This document shows, piece after piece, positions 1 to 8,284 of a DNA stretch of 47,561 bases. The translations under genes and the position numbers were made by a program. Origin of the DNA: an uncultured SAR86 cluster bacterium. GTDB taxonomy: Bacteria; Pseudomonadota; Gammaproteobacteria; Magnimaribacterales; D2472. The notes under the pieces were generated by a model. The model was not told the DNA's origin. It saw only the letters and a program-made list of their open reading frames with translations, and did no database searches. The stretch is from the NCBI GenBank assembly GCA_902517505.1, contig CABYCL010000006.1:1-47561 (forward strand), given 5' to 3'. Every line of letters starts with the position of its first letter. Position 1 is the stretch's first letter.

Positions 1-73
1 TTATTAATTCCTCGCAGAATCTTCTAGATCCAACCCCTGCTTTAGCAAGAAATTTTTGCAGTCTCTCTGACAT
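1..73 (-). CDS. rluB: Ribosomal large-subunit pseudouridine synthase B, N-terminal fragment
   Basis: Only the first 24 codons are in the window; the gene runs off the left edge. The peptide starts MSERLQKFLAKAGVGSRR, the S4 RNA-binding domain start of the RsuA/RluB pseudouridine synthases. Family knowledge: RluB modifies 23S rRNA. The ATG lies 3 nt after the scpB stop, and scpA-scpB-rluB is a common bacterial order, which supports RluB over other S4 proteins. The catalytic domain is not visible, so assignment within the family rests on context. Confidence 0.8.
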   Translation of the reverse strand, partial: MSERLQKFLAKAGVGSRRFCEELI

Positions 74-76
74 GAT

Positions 77-634
77 TTAAACTGCTTGTGTTAATAAATT
101 TTTTTCTCCAACTTCCTCTGTTTCAGGCAACTCTGGCAGGTCAGAAATATTTTTTAAATTTAAATCATTGAGAAAATCTTTTGTTGTTACATATAATGCT
201 GGTCTGCCAGGAACATCCTTGTGACCGGAAACTTTAACCCAATTTCTTTCCAACAATGATCTGATAATTCTGGTACTAACAGTTATGCCTCTTATGTCTT
301 CAATGTCACCCCTAGTTACTGGTTGCTTATATGCAATTATTGAAATTGTTTCCATCAAAGCTTTTGAAACTCTTGGACTCTTTTCATTCCACAAAATACT
401 AAGGCTTGAACTATGTTTTTGTTTTATTTGTAGCCTAAATCCAGATGCAACCTCTTGGACTTCAAGAGATGTATTTAAATAACGCTCTTCAAGATTGTTA
501 ATTGCTTGTTTGATATCACTTAATTCAGTTACTAATCCAGTATTCTCAAGAGTATTTTTAATTTCTGAGAGTCTCATAGGTCTTCCTGATCCAAAAAGCA
601 GGGCCTCAACAGAATTTAAGATTTCTGTGTGCAA
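77..634 (-). CDS. scpB: Segregation and condensation protein B
   Basis: 185-aa ScpB, the winged-helix kleisin-binding subunit of the SMC-ScpAB condensin that compacts and segregates the chromosome. The start (VEALLFGSGRPMRLSEI) and the second winged-helix stretch (SIIAYKQPVTRGDIEDIRG, about residues 97-115) are typical of the family, followed by a charged tail. The start codon is TTG, 1 nt after the scpA stop, so the two are certainly co-transcribed and probably translationally coupled. Length is normal. No SMC gene is in the window. Confidence 0.95.
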   Translation of the reverse strand: MHTEILNSVEALLFGSGRPMRLSEIKNTLENTGLVTELSDIKQAINNLEERYLNTSLEVQEVASGFRLQIKQKHSSSLSILWNEKSPRVSKALMETISIIAYKQPVTRGDIEDIRGITVSTRIIRSLLERNWVKVSGHKDVPGRPALYVTTKDFLNDLNLKNISDLPELPETEEVGEKNLLTQAV

Positions 635-635
635 T

Positions 636-1430
636 TTAGATACTCCTTATAGATTTTATGAATAATTCTTCGCTTTTATTTTGAATAAGTTCAATATAGC
701 CATCTTTTGCTAATTCCAATGATGCTAAAAGAGTTACAACAACTCCTTTTTTTCCCTCAGGTTGTTTTAAAGTTTTTGAAAAACTTATAATGTTAGTTCT
801 CTTAAGTAAATCTAATAATATCTGAATACGTTCTTTTGTTGATAATTCTTCAAAATCAATTAAATGGCTTGATTTATAGTTTGGTCTATTAATAACTTCG
901 CTAATAACAGAAAATAATTCTTCTTTTGATATTATGACTTCGGAGCTATCTGGTTCTTCAAATTTTGGAGCTTTTGCAGAAGCAATAAAAAAATCTCTAT
1001 CCACTCTTGGTAAAATAGCTATTTTTTCAGAAATTGTTTTAAATCTCTTATATTCTTGAAGTCTTTTTATTAGCGATGCTCTTGGATCTTCTTCTTCATC
1101 ATCAAAAGATTCTTTAGGAAGCATCAGCCTTGATTTAATTTCAGCAAGTGTTGCAGCCATCACTAAATAATCAGCTGCCAATTCAAACTTTAATGAGTCC
1201 ATTAATTCAATGTATTCTAAGTATTGGTCTGTAATGTTTGAGACATCTAGTTCAAGAATGTCAATGTTCTCTTTTCTGATTAGGTATAACAGCAGATCAA
1301 GAGGTCCAGAAAAAGATTCCAAACATATTTCGAGCGCATTAGGCGGTATAAAAAGATCATCAGGCAATTCCTTGAATTGTTCACCCATAACAGTGGGTAA
1401 TTCAAGTTGTGCAAGATTATAATTTTGCAT
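636..1430 (-). CDS. scpA: Segregation and condensation protein A (kleisin)
   Basis: 264-aa ScpA. The N-terminal kleisin motif FSGPLDLLLYLIRKENIDI (about residues 40-58), the following YLEYI and AADYLVMAATLAEIKSRLML segments, and a C-terminal winged-helix region match the family. ScpA bridges SMC heads with ScpB. It is first in an scpA-scpB-rluB operon. The ATG has no evident Shine-Dalgarno; instead a perfect 14-bp palindrome sits 6 nt upstream. Some 30 residues precede the usual kleisin start, so a later start is possible but no better codon is apparent. Confidence 0.95.
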   Translation of the reverse strand: MQNYNLAQLELPTVMGEQFKELPDDLFIPPNALEICLESFSGPLDLLLYLIRKENIDILELDVSNITDQYLEYIELMDSLKFELAADYLVMAATLAEIKSRLMLPKESFDDEEEDPRASLIKRLQEYKRFKTISEKIAILPRVDRDFFIASAKAPKFEEPDSSEVIISKEELFSVISEVINRPNYKSSHLIDFEELSTKERIQILLDLLKRTNIISFSKTLKQPEGKKGVVVTLLASLELAKDGYIELIQNKSEELFIKSIRSI

Positions 1431-1436
1431 AATTAG

Positions 1437-1450
1437 ACACTATATAGTGT
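1437..1450. promoter_or_regulatory. Perfect 14-bp palindrome upstream of scpA
   Basis: ACACTATATAGTGT is its own reverse complement. It lies 6 nt before the scpA ATG, in the 184-nt gap between scpA and the divergent aroG. A 12/14 match, ACAATATGTAGTGT, follows at 1470-1483 with centres 33 bp apart (about three helical turns). This looks like a tandem operator. The regulator is unknown. The rest of the gap holds no gene I can support. Confidence 0.5.
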
Positions 1451-1469
1451 TAGTTTTATCTATTTTAAT

Positions 1470-1483
1470 ACAATATGTAGTGT
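1470..1483. promoter_or_regulatory. Second, imperfect copy of the scpA/aroG palindrome
   Basis: ACAATATGTAGTGT matches the palindrome at 1437-1450 at 12 of 14 positions (mismatches at positions 4 and 8) and lies on the same face of the helix about three turns away. The AGTGT half-site is intact and the other half is degenerate. Likely a weaker half of the same operator; function is inferred. Confidence 0.4.
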
Positions 1484-1614
1484 ATTTCCTTAAAAATTCG
1501 ATTTTTATCAAGAATAATTCATCATACTAATTTTATCTAAGTGGTTTCTATTATTTGTTATTCATTTGATAATATCCCTCCATTTTTTTAATAAGGCATA
1601 TAAAATATACATTA

Positions 1615-2664
1615 ATGAACTATTCAACTGACAACACTAGAATTATAGATAGAAGAAAGGTTCCAGCTCCATATGAGCTTGTGAACAAGTACCCTATTAA
1701 TGATCAAATTTCTAAACTTGTTTATGGAACAAGAAATGAAATAAGCCAAATTCTTCATAATAAAGATGACCGAATTTTTGTTGTAGTCGGTCCATGTTCA
1801 ATACATGATCCTAACAGTGCTATTGAGTATGCAAAAAAACTTTCAGATGAAACCAAAAATTTTAGTGAGAATTTATTGGTCATTATGAGAGTATATTTTG
1901 AGAAGCCAAGAACAACAGTTGGCTGGAAAGGCTTAATAAATGATCCAGATATTAATGAGACTTTTAATATTGCTAAAGGAATTGAAATTGCAAGAAAATT
2001 ATTAATTCAAATAGCTGAGCTAGGTCTTCCGGCTGGTACAGAATTCTTAGATCCTATATCACCTCAATACGTTACAGATATAATTTCTTGGGGTGCAATC
2101 GGTGCAAGAACAGCTGAGAGTCAAATTCACAGAGAACTTGCCTCAGGTCTTTCATGTCCAATTGGAATAAAAAATGGAACTGACGGAGGCTTGAAGGCTG
2201 CAATAGATGGGATTCAAGCAGCAAATCATTCGCATGTTTTTCTTGGTGCAACAAAAGAAGCAGATATAGCAATGCTTAAAACTAGTGGAAATAATGATGC
2301 GCATATTATTCTAAGAGGCGGTAAAGTTCCAAATTATGATCAAGAATCAGTTGAAAATACTTTGACTGCTCTTAAAGAAGCAGAAGTCAATGAATCAATA
2401 ATGATTGATGCAAGTCATGGGAATAGTCAAAAGAAATTTAAGCAACAGATACCAGTTATAGAGTCAATTTGTAGCCAAATAGCTGAAGGTAATAACAATG
2501 TGAAGGGAGTTATGATTGAGAGCCATTTAAATGAAGGAAATCAAAAAATTAGTGAAAATTTAAAATATGGCCAAAGCATCACTGACGCATGTATGGGTTG
2601 GGAAGATACTATTTCTTGTCTTCAAAAATTGAATGATGCAATAAGTGTTAAAAGAGGTAAATAA
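1615..2664 (+). CDS. aroG: 3-deoxy-7-phosphoheptulonate synthase (class I DAHP synthase)
   Basis: 349 aa, the length of E. coli AroF/G/H. It joins phosphoenolpyruvate and erythrose-4-phosphate, the first step of the shikimate pathway. Visible motifs are VVVGPCSIHDP (about residues 58-68), RVYFEKPRTTVGWKGLINDP (about 95-114), GTEFLDPISPQY, and the metal-binding DASHGNSQKK. Which aromatic amino acid inhibits it cannot be read here, so the symbol names the family rather than the isozyme. It opens a long same-direction run; the DnaT-like gene follows after 5 nt. aroK and aroB of the same pathway lie elsewhere in this window. Confidence 0.93.
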   Translation: MNYSTDNTRIIDRRKVPAPYELVNKYPINDQISKLVYGTRNEISQILHNKDDRIFVVVGPCSIHDPNSAIEYAKKLSDETKNFSENLLVIMRVYFEKPRTTVGWKGLINDPDINETFNIAKGIEIARKLLIQIAELGLPAGTEFLDPISPQYVTDIISWGAIGARTAESQIHRELASGLSCPIGIKNGTDGGLKAAIDGIQAANHSHVFLGATKEADIAMLKTSGNNDAHIILRGGKVPNYDQESVENTLTALKEAEVNESIMIDASHGNSQKKFKQQIPVIESICSQIAEGNNNVKGVMIESHLNEGNQKISENLKYGQSITDACMGWEDTISCLQKLNDAISVKRGK

Positions 2665-2669
2665 CTGAA

Positions 2670-3467
2670 TTGAAAAGTAAAAATGATTTATCTTTCTCAG
2701 CTGAAGTGGCAGAAACACTCGGCTTGGAATGTGCAATCATATTAAGTCTATATAACAAAAATGAATTAGAAGATATCTCAACATACGATAATCTAGTCAA
2801 TTCTCTAAAAAAAAGTCTTCGATTTATTGATGTTGAAATAATTAAAGATTCAATAAATACATTATTAAAGTTTGAACTAATAGATATAAAAAAAATTAAT
2901 TACAAAAACGACTACAAAGTAAAATCTCCGAACAAAAATTCATCATCATTTTCGCTTACTAATGAATGGCAGCCTTCAGCAGAGGCTAATGAAATATTAG
3001 ATATGACTGACATTACAAAGGATTTTTACAAAACAAAATTAAAAGAATTTAAAATTTACTGGTATGAAAGAGGTCAAAAAAAGAATAATTGGAATTCAAC
3101 ATTTATTGACTTTATGAGACGAGAATGGACAAAAGAAATAAATTCAGAAAAAGTATTGCCACATATTATTGATGAAAACTGGTATCCTGATAATGATGTA
3201 TTTGATATTCTAAATCTTTCAGAAATAACAAAAGATTCTGCTTTAAAATACTTAAAAGAGTTTATCCTTTATTGGAAAGATAAAGGCACAGCTTTTACAA
3301 CATGGAATTCTAAATTCATTGATCATGTAAAAAGACGTCATATGATGAATGATAATATGGGGAGCAATGAAGAAAATAAAAAATATTCTGAACCAGGGAA
3401 ATATAAACAAGACTTCAAAACAAGAAAAAATGACAATACTTGGGCAAAAGAGATCAATCTCGAATAA
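2670..3467 (+). CDS. DnaT-like primosomal protein with two DnaT domains
   Basis: 265 aa from a TTG start with AGAGG 11 nt upstream, 5 nt after the DAHP synthase stop. Residues 1-80 look like a winged-helix domain. Two copies of the DnaT DNA-binding domain follow: residues 100-153 (W-QPS, LKEFKIYW, WNSTFIDFMRREW) and 171-224 (W-YPD, LKEFILYW, WNSKFIDHVKRRH). E. coli DnaT has one such domain and works in PriA-dependent replication restart. The next gene is a lambda P-like helicase loader, so this protein probably recruits or positions the loader at the origin or at stalled forks, as lambda O or DnaT would. The tail after residue 225 is polar and probably disordered. Confidence 0.75.
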   Translation: MKSKNDLSFSAEVAETLGLECAIILSLYNKNELEDISTYDNLVNSLKKSLRFIDVEIIKDSINTLLKFELIDIKKINYKNDYKVKSPNKNSSSFSLTNEWQPSAEANEILDMTDITKDFYKTKLKEFKIYWYERGQKKNNWNSTFIDFMRREWTKEINSEKVLPHIIDENWYPDNDVFDILNLSEITKDSALKYLKEFILYWKDKGTAFTTWNSKFIDHVKRRHMMNDNMGSNEENKKYSEPGKYKQDFKTRKNDNTWAKEINLE

Positions 3468-4011
3468 AGAAGATTTTATTAAATCAATTGATGCTCTTTT
3501 TCTAAAACTAGAGCTTGCGTATCATTATCAATTTTATAAAGTTTTCGGTACTGATGAGAAATTGAAAGAAGGTAAAAAACTTTGGGCTTTAAGCTTAAAG
3601 GATCAATCTCCTGAAGTGATTCTTCAAGCAGTAGAGAAAGTAATATCCACTCAGTCATTTCTTCCCACACTAACAGATCTTGTGAAATCATGCGGCGAAA
3701 TAAATAAAATAGATGGTTTTCCATCAGTTGAAGAAGCTTACATTGAGGCAAGAAAATCATATCAACCAAGAAAAGAATTTAATTGGTCAAATCCAATTGT
3801 ATATTTTGCTGGTAAAAAAATTGGTTGGAATGCATTGAATGAAAAAGATTCTAAAGAAAACTTCAGTACATTTAAAAAAATCTTTAATTCTTTAAAAATT
3901 GAGGCAATAGGTGGTAAAAAGTTTGAAATAAAAGATAATACTGATTCAAAAAATCGAAAACCACTAAATAAAGATTTATTTGAAGAATTAAGAAAAAAAC
4001 ATAAAGTTTAA
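3430..4011 (+). CDS. Lambda P-like replicative helicase loader
   Basis: 193 aa from the ATG at 3430, which overlaps the DnaT-like gene by 38 nt; the reading frame is open from an upstream ATG at 3349, but that would overlap by 119 nt. The central part (LFLKLELAYHYQFYKVF, then LWALSLKDQSPEVILQAVEK and FLPTLTDLVKSC) follows the pattern of the phage lambda replication protein P family found on gammaproteobacterial chromosomes. Family knowledge: lambda P binds DnaB and loads it onto DNA. No phage genes surround it, so it looks domesticated. Assignment is by pattern recognition at low identity; a profile search would settle it. Confidence 0.65.
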   Translation: MTILGQKRSISNKEDFIKSIDALFLKLELAYHYQFYKVFGTDEKLKEGKKLWALSLKDQSPEVILQAVEKVISTQSFLPTLTDLVKSCGEINKIDGFPSVEEAYIEARKSYQPRKEFNWSNPIVYFAGKKIGWNALNEKDSKENFSTFKKIFNSLKIEAIGGKKFEIKDNTDSKNRKPLNKDLFEELRKKHKV

Positions 4012-4015
4012 ATCT

Positions 4016-4036
4016 ATTGGCATAATTTATGTCAAT
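4016..4036. promoter_or_regulatory. 21-bp inverted repeat before the RND efflux genes
   Basis: The arms ATTGGCATAA and TTATGTCAAT flank a single T and pair at 9 of 10 positions; the tenth is a G-T wobble that would still pair in RNA. It lies in the 42-nt gap between the helicase-loader gene and the efflux adaptor ATG at 4054. It could be an operator for a repressor of the pump or a small RNA hairpin. No local regulator gene of the pump is present. Confidence 0.45.
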
Positions 4037-4053
4037 AATAAAAGTCTTAAAAG

Positions 4054-4932
4054 ATGAAGTTAAATAAAAATATAAGAATATCGATATATATACTAGTACC
4101 AATTATCCTTTGGATGATATCGGGACTTTTTAAGAATGATAATATTGAAATTATAAATCAAGATAATGACCTATTTAGTGTACAAACTTTACTAAGTTCA
4201 GCTTTAGAGTATCAACCTCTTATCAAACTTAAAGCAACTACAAAGTCAGAAGCAAGAATATATGTAAAAGCCAAAACTTCAGGGGAAGTAGTAAGAATTG
4301 GAGCGCTTCAAGGTGCATTCGTAGAAAAGGACACAATATTATGTAGTCTGGGTGTTGTTGAATTAAATAGAACTGAGGTCAAGGCACCATTTTCTGGCTA
4401 TATAGAACAAATAGTGAAACCAGGAAATTTTCTAGAGAGAGGACAAATATGTGCAACTATTATTCAATTAAGTCCAATATCATTTGTTGCAGGTGTTCCT
4501 GAATATGACATAAATAAGGTTCGTATAAATCAAAACGTTAATGTTGAGTTAGTTACTGGGCAAAAGATTACAGGCAAACTTACTTTTGTTTCAAAAAGTG
4601 CATCGCCAGATACTAGAACATTTAGCGTAGAATCTCAAATAGATAATTTGGATGGTGCGATTAAAGATGGTCTTACTGCAAATATGACTATAGAAATTGA
4701 TAAAGTTAAAGCTCATAAAATTTCACCTTCAATATTACTCTTAAATGATGAAGGTAAACTAGGTATAAGAATTATAAAGGAAGGAAACCTTGCTAAATTT
4801 GTCGAAATTATTATTTTAGAAGATTCAGAGGAAGGGTTATGGGTTACGGGTATTCCAGAAAAAGTTGAAATAATAATTCAAGGTCAAGGGTTTGTAGAAG
4901 ACGATCAAGAAGTTATCACTAATCGTATATGA
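4054..4932 (+). CDS. RND efflux periplasmic adaptor (membrane fusion protein)
   Basis: 292 aa with one N-terminal membrane anchor (about residues 9-26), then the lipoyl/barrel-sandwich halves (VYVKAKTSGEVVRIGALQGA-like region near residues 68-88 and APFSGYIEQIVKPGNFLERG near 110-129), and a beta-barrel region. It is short for the family and seems to lack most of the alpha-helical hairpin, because the two lipoyl halves are only about 20 residues apart. The adaptor links the inner-membrane pump to an outer-membrane channel. It overlaps the permease start by ATGA, so the two are coupled. No TolC-like channel gene is near. Substrate unknown. Confidence 0.85.
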   Translation: MKLNKNIRISIYILVPIILWMISGLFKNDNIEIINQDNDLFSVQTLLSSALEYQPLIKLKATTKSEARIYVKAKTSGEVVRIGALQGAFVEKDTILCSLGVVELNRTEVKAPFSGYIEQIVKPGNFLERGQICATIIQLSPISFVAGVPEYDINKVRINQNVNVELVTGQKITGKLTFVSKSASPDTRTFSVESQIDNLDGAIKDGLTANMTIEIDKVKAHKISPSILLLNDEGKLGIRIIKEGNLAKFVEIIILEDSEEGLWVTGIPEKVEIIIQGQGFVEDDQEVITNRI

Positions 4933-7900
4933 TTAAGATAATAGATTTTGCAATAAAAAAAGCAAAAACAACTTTGTTGATTGCGTTTATGGTAATAATT
5001 GCAGGATCTTATGCAAGGCAAGAAATTCCAATTGCTGCTTCTCCAAATGTACAACTTCCTTTCATAACTGTATCCGTATTTCTCGATGGAGCATCACCAA
5101 GTGATACATCAAGACTAATAGCAAGACCTCTTGAAAATAGATTAAAAACTATAACTGGAGTAAAAAGCATTAGATCAACAAGCTCATTGAGCTTCGCAAG
5201 AGTTTTTCTAGAGTTCGAAGTAGGATTTGATATGGATCAAGCTCTGGTAGATGTCAAACAAGGAGTAGAAGAAATAAAGTATCAAATTCCTTTGGAGGCA
5301 GAAGATCCACAAATTCAGGAATATACTGAATCTAGTTTTCCTGTAATGAATATAAGTATTGTTGGAGGGAGTTCTGTTAGACAAAAAGTTTTTTATGCCA
5401 GAGAACTAAAAGACAGGATTGAACCAATAGAACAAATACTTGAGGTGAGGACTTCGGGAGCACCAGAAGAAGTGCTTGAAGGTGTTATAGATAAAGCAAA
5501 AATGGAATCATATGGCGTAACTTTATCTGATATATATTATTCAGTTTCTAATAATAATTTGATTATTCCTGGGGGGAAACAAGATACTGGCAGAGGCAGT
5601 TTCAATATAGAAGTTCCAAGTATTATTGAATCAGCAAAAGACGTATATGAGATTCCTGTAAAAGTTACAAAAGATGCAATTGTCACATTGGGAGACATCG
5701 CTACTATTAAAAGAACTTTTAAAGACTTTACATCCTACGCTAGGGTTAATGGGCAAGATGCAGTAACTTTAGAAATTTCTTTACGTGAAAGTGCTAATGC
5801 TATTGATGCCTCTAATGCTATAAGAGAAGTATTATTTGATTTTGAAAACACCCTGCCAAAGAATTTAGATATTGTAATTACCAATGACGATACGATATAT
5901 GCAAGTCTAATGGTAAAAGAATTAAATGGAAACATTATAGCGGCAGTCGTTTTAATTATGGTACTTGTAATAGCAAGCATGGGAACAAGAGTTTCTATGT
6001 TAGTTGGGCTCTCAATTCCTTTTTGTTTTTTAATGACTTATCTAATTTTATATAGTTTAGATATGGAAGTGAATTTCCTTGTGATGATGGGATTACTTCT
6101 TGGTATGGGAATGTTGATAGATGGTTCAATAGTAATTACAGAATATGCTGATAAAAAAATAGCCGAAGGTCTTTCGCGTGTTGAAGGTTACACTCTGGCA
6201 TCAAAGCGAATGTTTTACCCGATAATAGCATCAACAGGTACAACACTAGCTGCATTTATTCCTATGATGTTTTGGCCTGGTTTTACTGGGCAATTCATGA
6301 AATATCTTCCAATAACTATTTTTTTTGTTCTTTCAGCTTCATTGTTCTATTCATTAATTGTAATTCCTGTTTTAGGAGCATATTTTGGGCAGAGAGATTC
6401 AGCTCTTAATAATGACGAAGAGAATACATCATTATTTGTTCGATTAACCGAATGGTATGGAAAATATATAAAAAGGTTTGTGAGAAACCCTATTGAGACA
6501 GTAGCTGCCGTAATCTCAATTTTGTTAATTATAATTATGAGCTATTCCATTTCAGGTATGGGAACTATATATTTCGCGATAGTAGATCCTATTCAGGCTA
6601 ACGTGACTGTTAAAGCAAGGGGTAATTTTTCAGCACTTGAAACAAAAGTAATCATTGAAGAAGTTGAGGAAAGATTTTTAGAGGTCGAGGGTATAAAAAA
6701 TGTTTATTTAAGATCTGGAACAAATTGGTGGGAATCTGGTGCAGATAGAATTGGTGGTGGCTTTGTTGAAACATTAGAGCCATCCCAAACAAAAATTAGT
6801 GGATTTGAAATTATGGATCTATTAAAAGAATCTACGAAAGACATGCCAGGTATTACTGTTGAAATAGAAGCAGATGAAGGAGGACCATCCTTTGATTCTC
6901 CTATTGAGCTAGATATATATGGCGATACTGAGGAGCAAGTAAACGAAGCAGTTAATAGAGTCGAAAACTATATGCGAAATGGGATGAATGGTTTAAATAA
7001 TATTTACTCATCTAAAGCATATCCATCAGTAGAATGGAGCGTTGAAGTTGACAAGCAAAAAGCCGCACAATTGGGTGTAAGTGTTAGTGATGTTGGTGCT
7101 TTAGTTCAAATGCTAACATCTGGATTTAAAGTTGGTGAATATCGACCAGATGATGCTAAAGATGAGGTTGAAATAAGGGCAAGATTTCCTGACTCGGATA
7201 GAACAATTACAGGAATAAGAGATTTAAATGTTGTAACTAAACAAGGCACAGTTCCGGTAAGTTCATTTGTTCAAGTTGTTCCAAAAGAAAATCGCCAAAC
7301 TGTTAATCGTAAAAATGGAAGGTATTTCCAAGAAATAGGTGCTGGAACAGAAGATGAATCCAAGGTATCAGAAAAAATTGATCAACTAGGTACATGGTTA
7401 AGTTCTTCAGATCTTGGTCCTGGTATTAGTTATGAATTTGGTGGAATGGCTGAAGAAACAGAAGATGTTAATAGATTTATAATGTTAGCAGGAATAACAG
7501 CGATATTTATGATGTTATTAATGCTAATCACGCAATTTAATAGTTTTTATCAGTCTTTTATTATCTTATCTGCGGTTACTATTTCTTTTGTTGGAGTTTT
7601 GTTAGGGCTTCTTATAACGGGAAAATCATTCAGCACTACAATGACTGGTATATCTATAGTTACTCTTGCAGGAATTGTGGTAAACAATAATATTGTTTTA
7701 ATTGATACATTTAATAAGCTTAAAGAAGAGTCACCTCAAATTGAACAATCTATTCATATAATTAACGCATGCAAGCAAAGACTAAGGCCAATCATACTAA
7801 CATCATTAACAACAATTTTTGGTTTATTACCTTTAGCTATGGGAATAAGTGTCGATATAATTTCCAGAGACATTGTCATTGGAAGTAGAGTTGTAGATTG

Positions 7901-8051
7901 GTGGTCAAACCTTGCAGTTTCAATCGTATGGGGACTTGGTTTTAGTACTTTTATGACATTAATTTTAACTCCTGCTGTTCTTTCGCTCCCATATGCATTA
8001 AGAAATGAGTATAAAAAGTACTTTAAAACACACGCTAATGACTTACAATAA
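4929..8051 (+). CDS. RND family efflux transporter permease (AcrB/HAE1-like)
   Basis: 1040 aa, the full length of an AcrB-type pump with twelve membrane segments and two large periplasmic loops (about residues 30-330 and 555-850). In TM4 the proton-relay pair, Asp-Asp in AcrB, reads D398-G399 (LIDGSIVITEYADKK), and the AcrB Lys940 position in TM10 is N919 (GIVVNNNIVLIDTF). I recall similar D-G and VNN patterns in other RND branches, so it is probably functional with a changed proton relay, not broken. Substrates cannot be inferred. It is coupled to the adaptor by ATGA, and xseB follows after 3 nt. Confidence 0.9.
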   Translation: MIKIIDFAIKKAKTTLLIAFMVIIAGSYARQEIPIAASPNVQLPFITVSVFLDGASPSDTSRLIARPLENRLKTITGVKSIRSTSSLSFARVFLEFEVGFDMDQALVDVKQGVEEIKYQIPLEAEDPQIQEYTESSFPVMNISIVGGSSVRQKVFYARELKDRIEPIEQILEVRTSGAPEEVLEGVIDKAKMESYGVTLSDIYYSVSNNNLIIPGGKQDTGRGSFNIEVPSIIESAKDVYEIPVKVTKDAIVTLGDIATIKRTFKDFTSYARVNGQDAVTLEISLRESANAIDASNAIREVLFDFENTLPKNLDIVITNDDTIYASLMVKELNGNIIAAVVLIMVLVIASMGTRVSMLVGLSIPFCFLMTYLILYSLDMEVNFLVMMGLLLGMGMLIDGSIVITEYADKKIAEGLSRVEGYTLASKRMFYPIIASTGTTLAAFIPMMFWPGFTGQFMKYLPITIFFVLSASLFYSLIVIPVLGAYFGQRDSALNNDEENTSLFVRLTEWYGKYIKRFVRNPIETVAAVISILLIIIMSYSISGMGTIYFAIVDPIQANVTVKARGNFSALETKVIIEEVEERFLEVEGIKNVYLRSGTNWWESGADRIGGGFVETLEPSQTKISGFEIMDLLKESTKDMPGITVEIEADEGGPSFDSPIELDIYGDTEEQVNEAVNRVENYMRNGMNGLNNIYSSKAYPSVEWSVEVDKQKAAQLGVSVSDVGALVQMLTSGFKVGEYRPDDAKDEVEIRARFPDSDRTITGIRDLNVVTKQGTVPVSSFVQVVPKENRQTVNRKNGRYFQEIGAGTEDESKVSEKIDQLGTWLSSSDLGPGISYEFGGMAEETEDVNRFIMLAGITAIFMMLLMLITQFNSFYQSFIILSAVTISFVGVLLGLLITGKSFSTTMTGISIVTLAGIVVNNNIVLIDTFNKLKEESPQIEQSIHIINACKQRLRPIILTSLTTIFGLLPLAMGISVDIISRDIVIGSRVVDWWSNLAVSIVWGLGFSTFMTLILTPAVLSLPYALRNEYKKYFKTHANDLQ

Positions 8052-8054
8052 ATT

Positions 8055-8279
8055 ATGGCTAAAGAAGACAAAAAAATAGATTTTGAATCATCGCTAAAAG
8101 AACTTGAATCAATTGTTGAAAAATTGGAAGATGAAAACATTAACTTAGAAGATTCAGTAAAATCATTTGAAAAAGGTATAAATCTTGTAAAAGAATGCCA
8201 GAAAGAACTTCAAACCGCAGAACTAAAAATCAAAAAACTACTTGATGATGGCTCTTCTTCAGAGATTAGTAACTCATAA
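8055..8279 (+). CDS. xseB: Exodeoxyribonuclease VII small subunit
   Basis: 74 aa, normal length. The signature is clear: FESSLKELESIVEKLEDENI followed by LEDSVKSFEKGINLVKECQ, a helical hairpin that binds XseA. Exonuclease VII degrades single-stranded DNA from both ends. xseA is not in the window. The order xseB-ispA-dxs is conserved in gammaproteobacteria, but here it sits directly behind an efflux pump. Confidence 0.95.
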   Translation: MAKEDKKIDFESSLKELESIVEKLEDENINLEDSVKSFEKGINLVKECQKELQTAELKIKKLLDDGSSSEISNS

Positions 8280-8284
8280 TTAAA

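Noticed and set aside
1437-1450. NrdR box
   Set aside because: ACACTATATAGTGT resembles the NrdR consensus, and nrdR is in the window, but the box is 16 bp with ATA-TAT in the middle; this palindrome is 2 bp shorter and lies before scpA, not a reductase gene.
3349-3429. Upstream start for the lambda P-like gene
   Set aside because: It would overlap the DnaT-like gene by 119 nt and add residues that do not look like the family; ATG 3430 is preferred.
2670-4011. Prophage remnant
   Set aside because: Phage-type replication proteins are present, but no integrase, capsid or attachment repeat is around them and the flanks are housekeeping genes, so domestication is more likely.
5735-5980. Antisense reading frame within the RND permease
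   Set aside because: It lies wholly inside a well-conserved gene on the other strand and shows no recognisable protein pattern; the same holds for the other long antisense frames.
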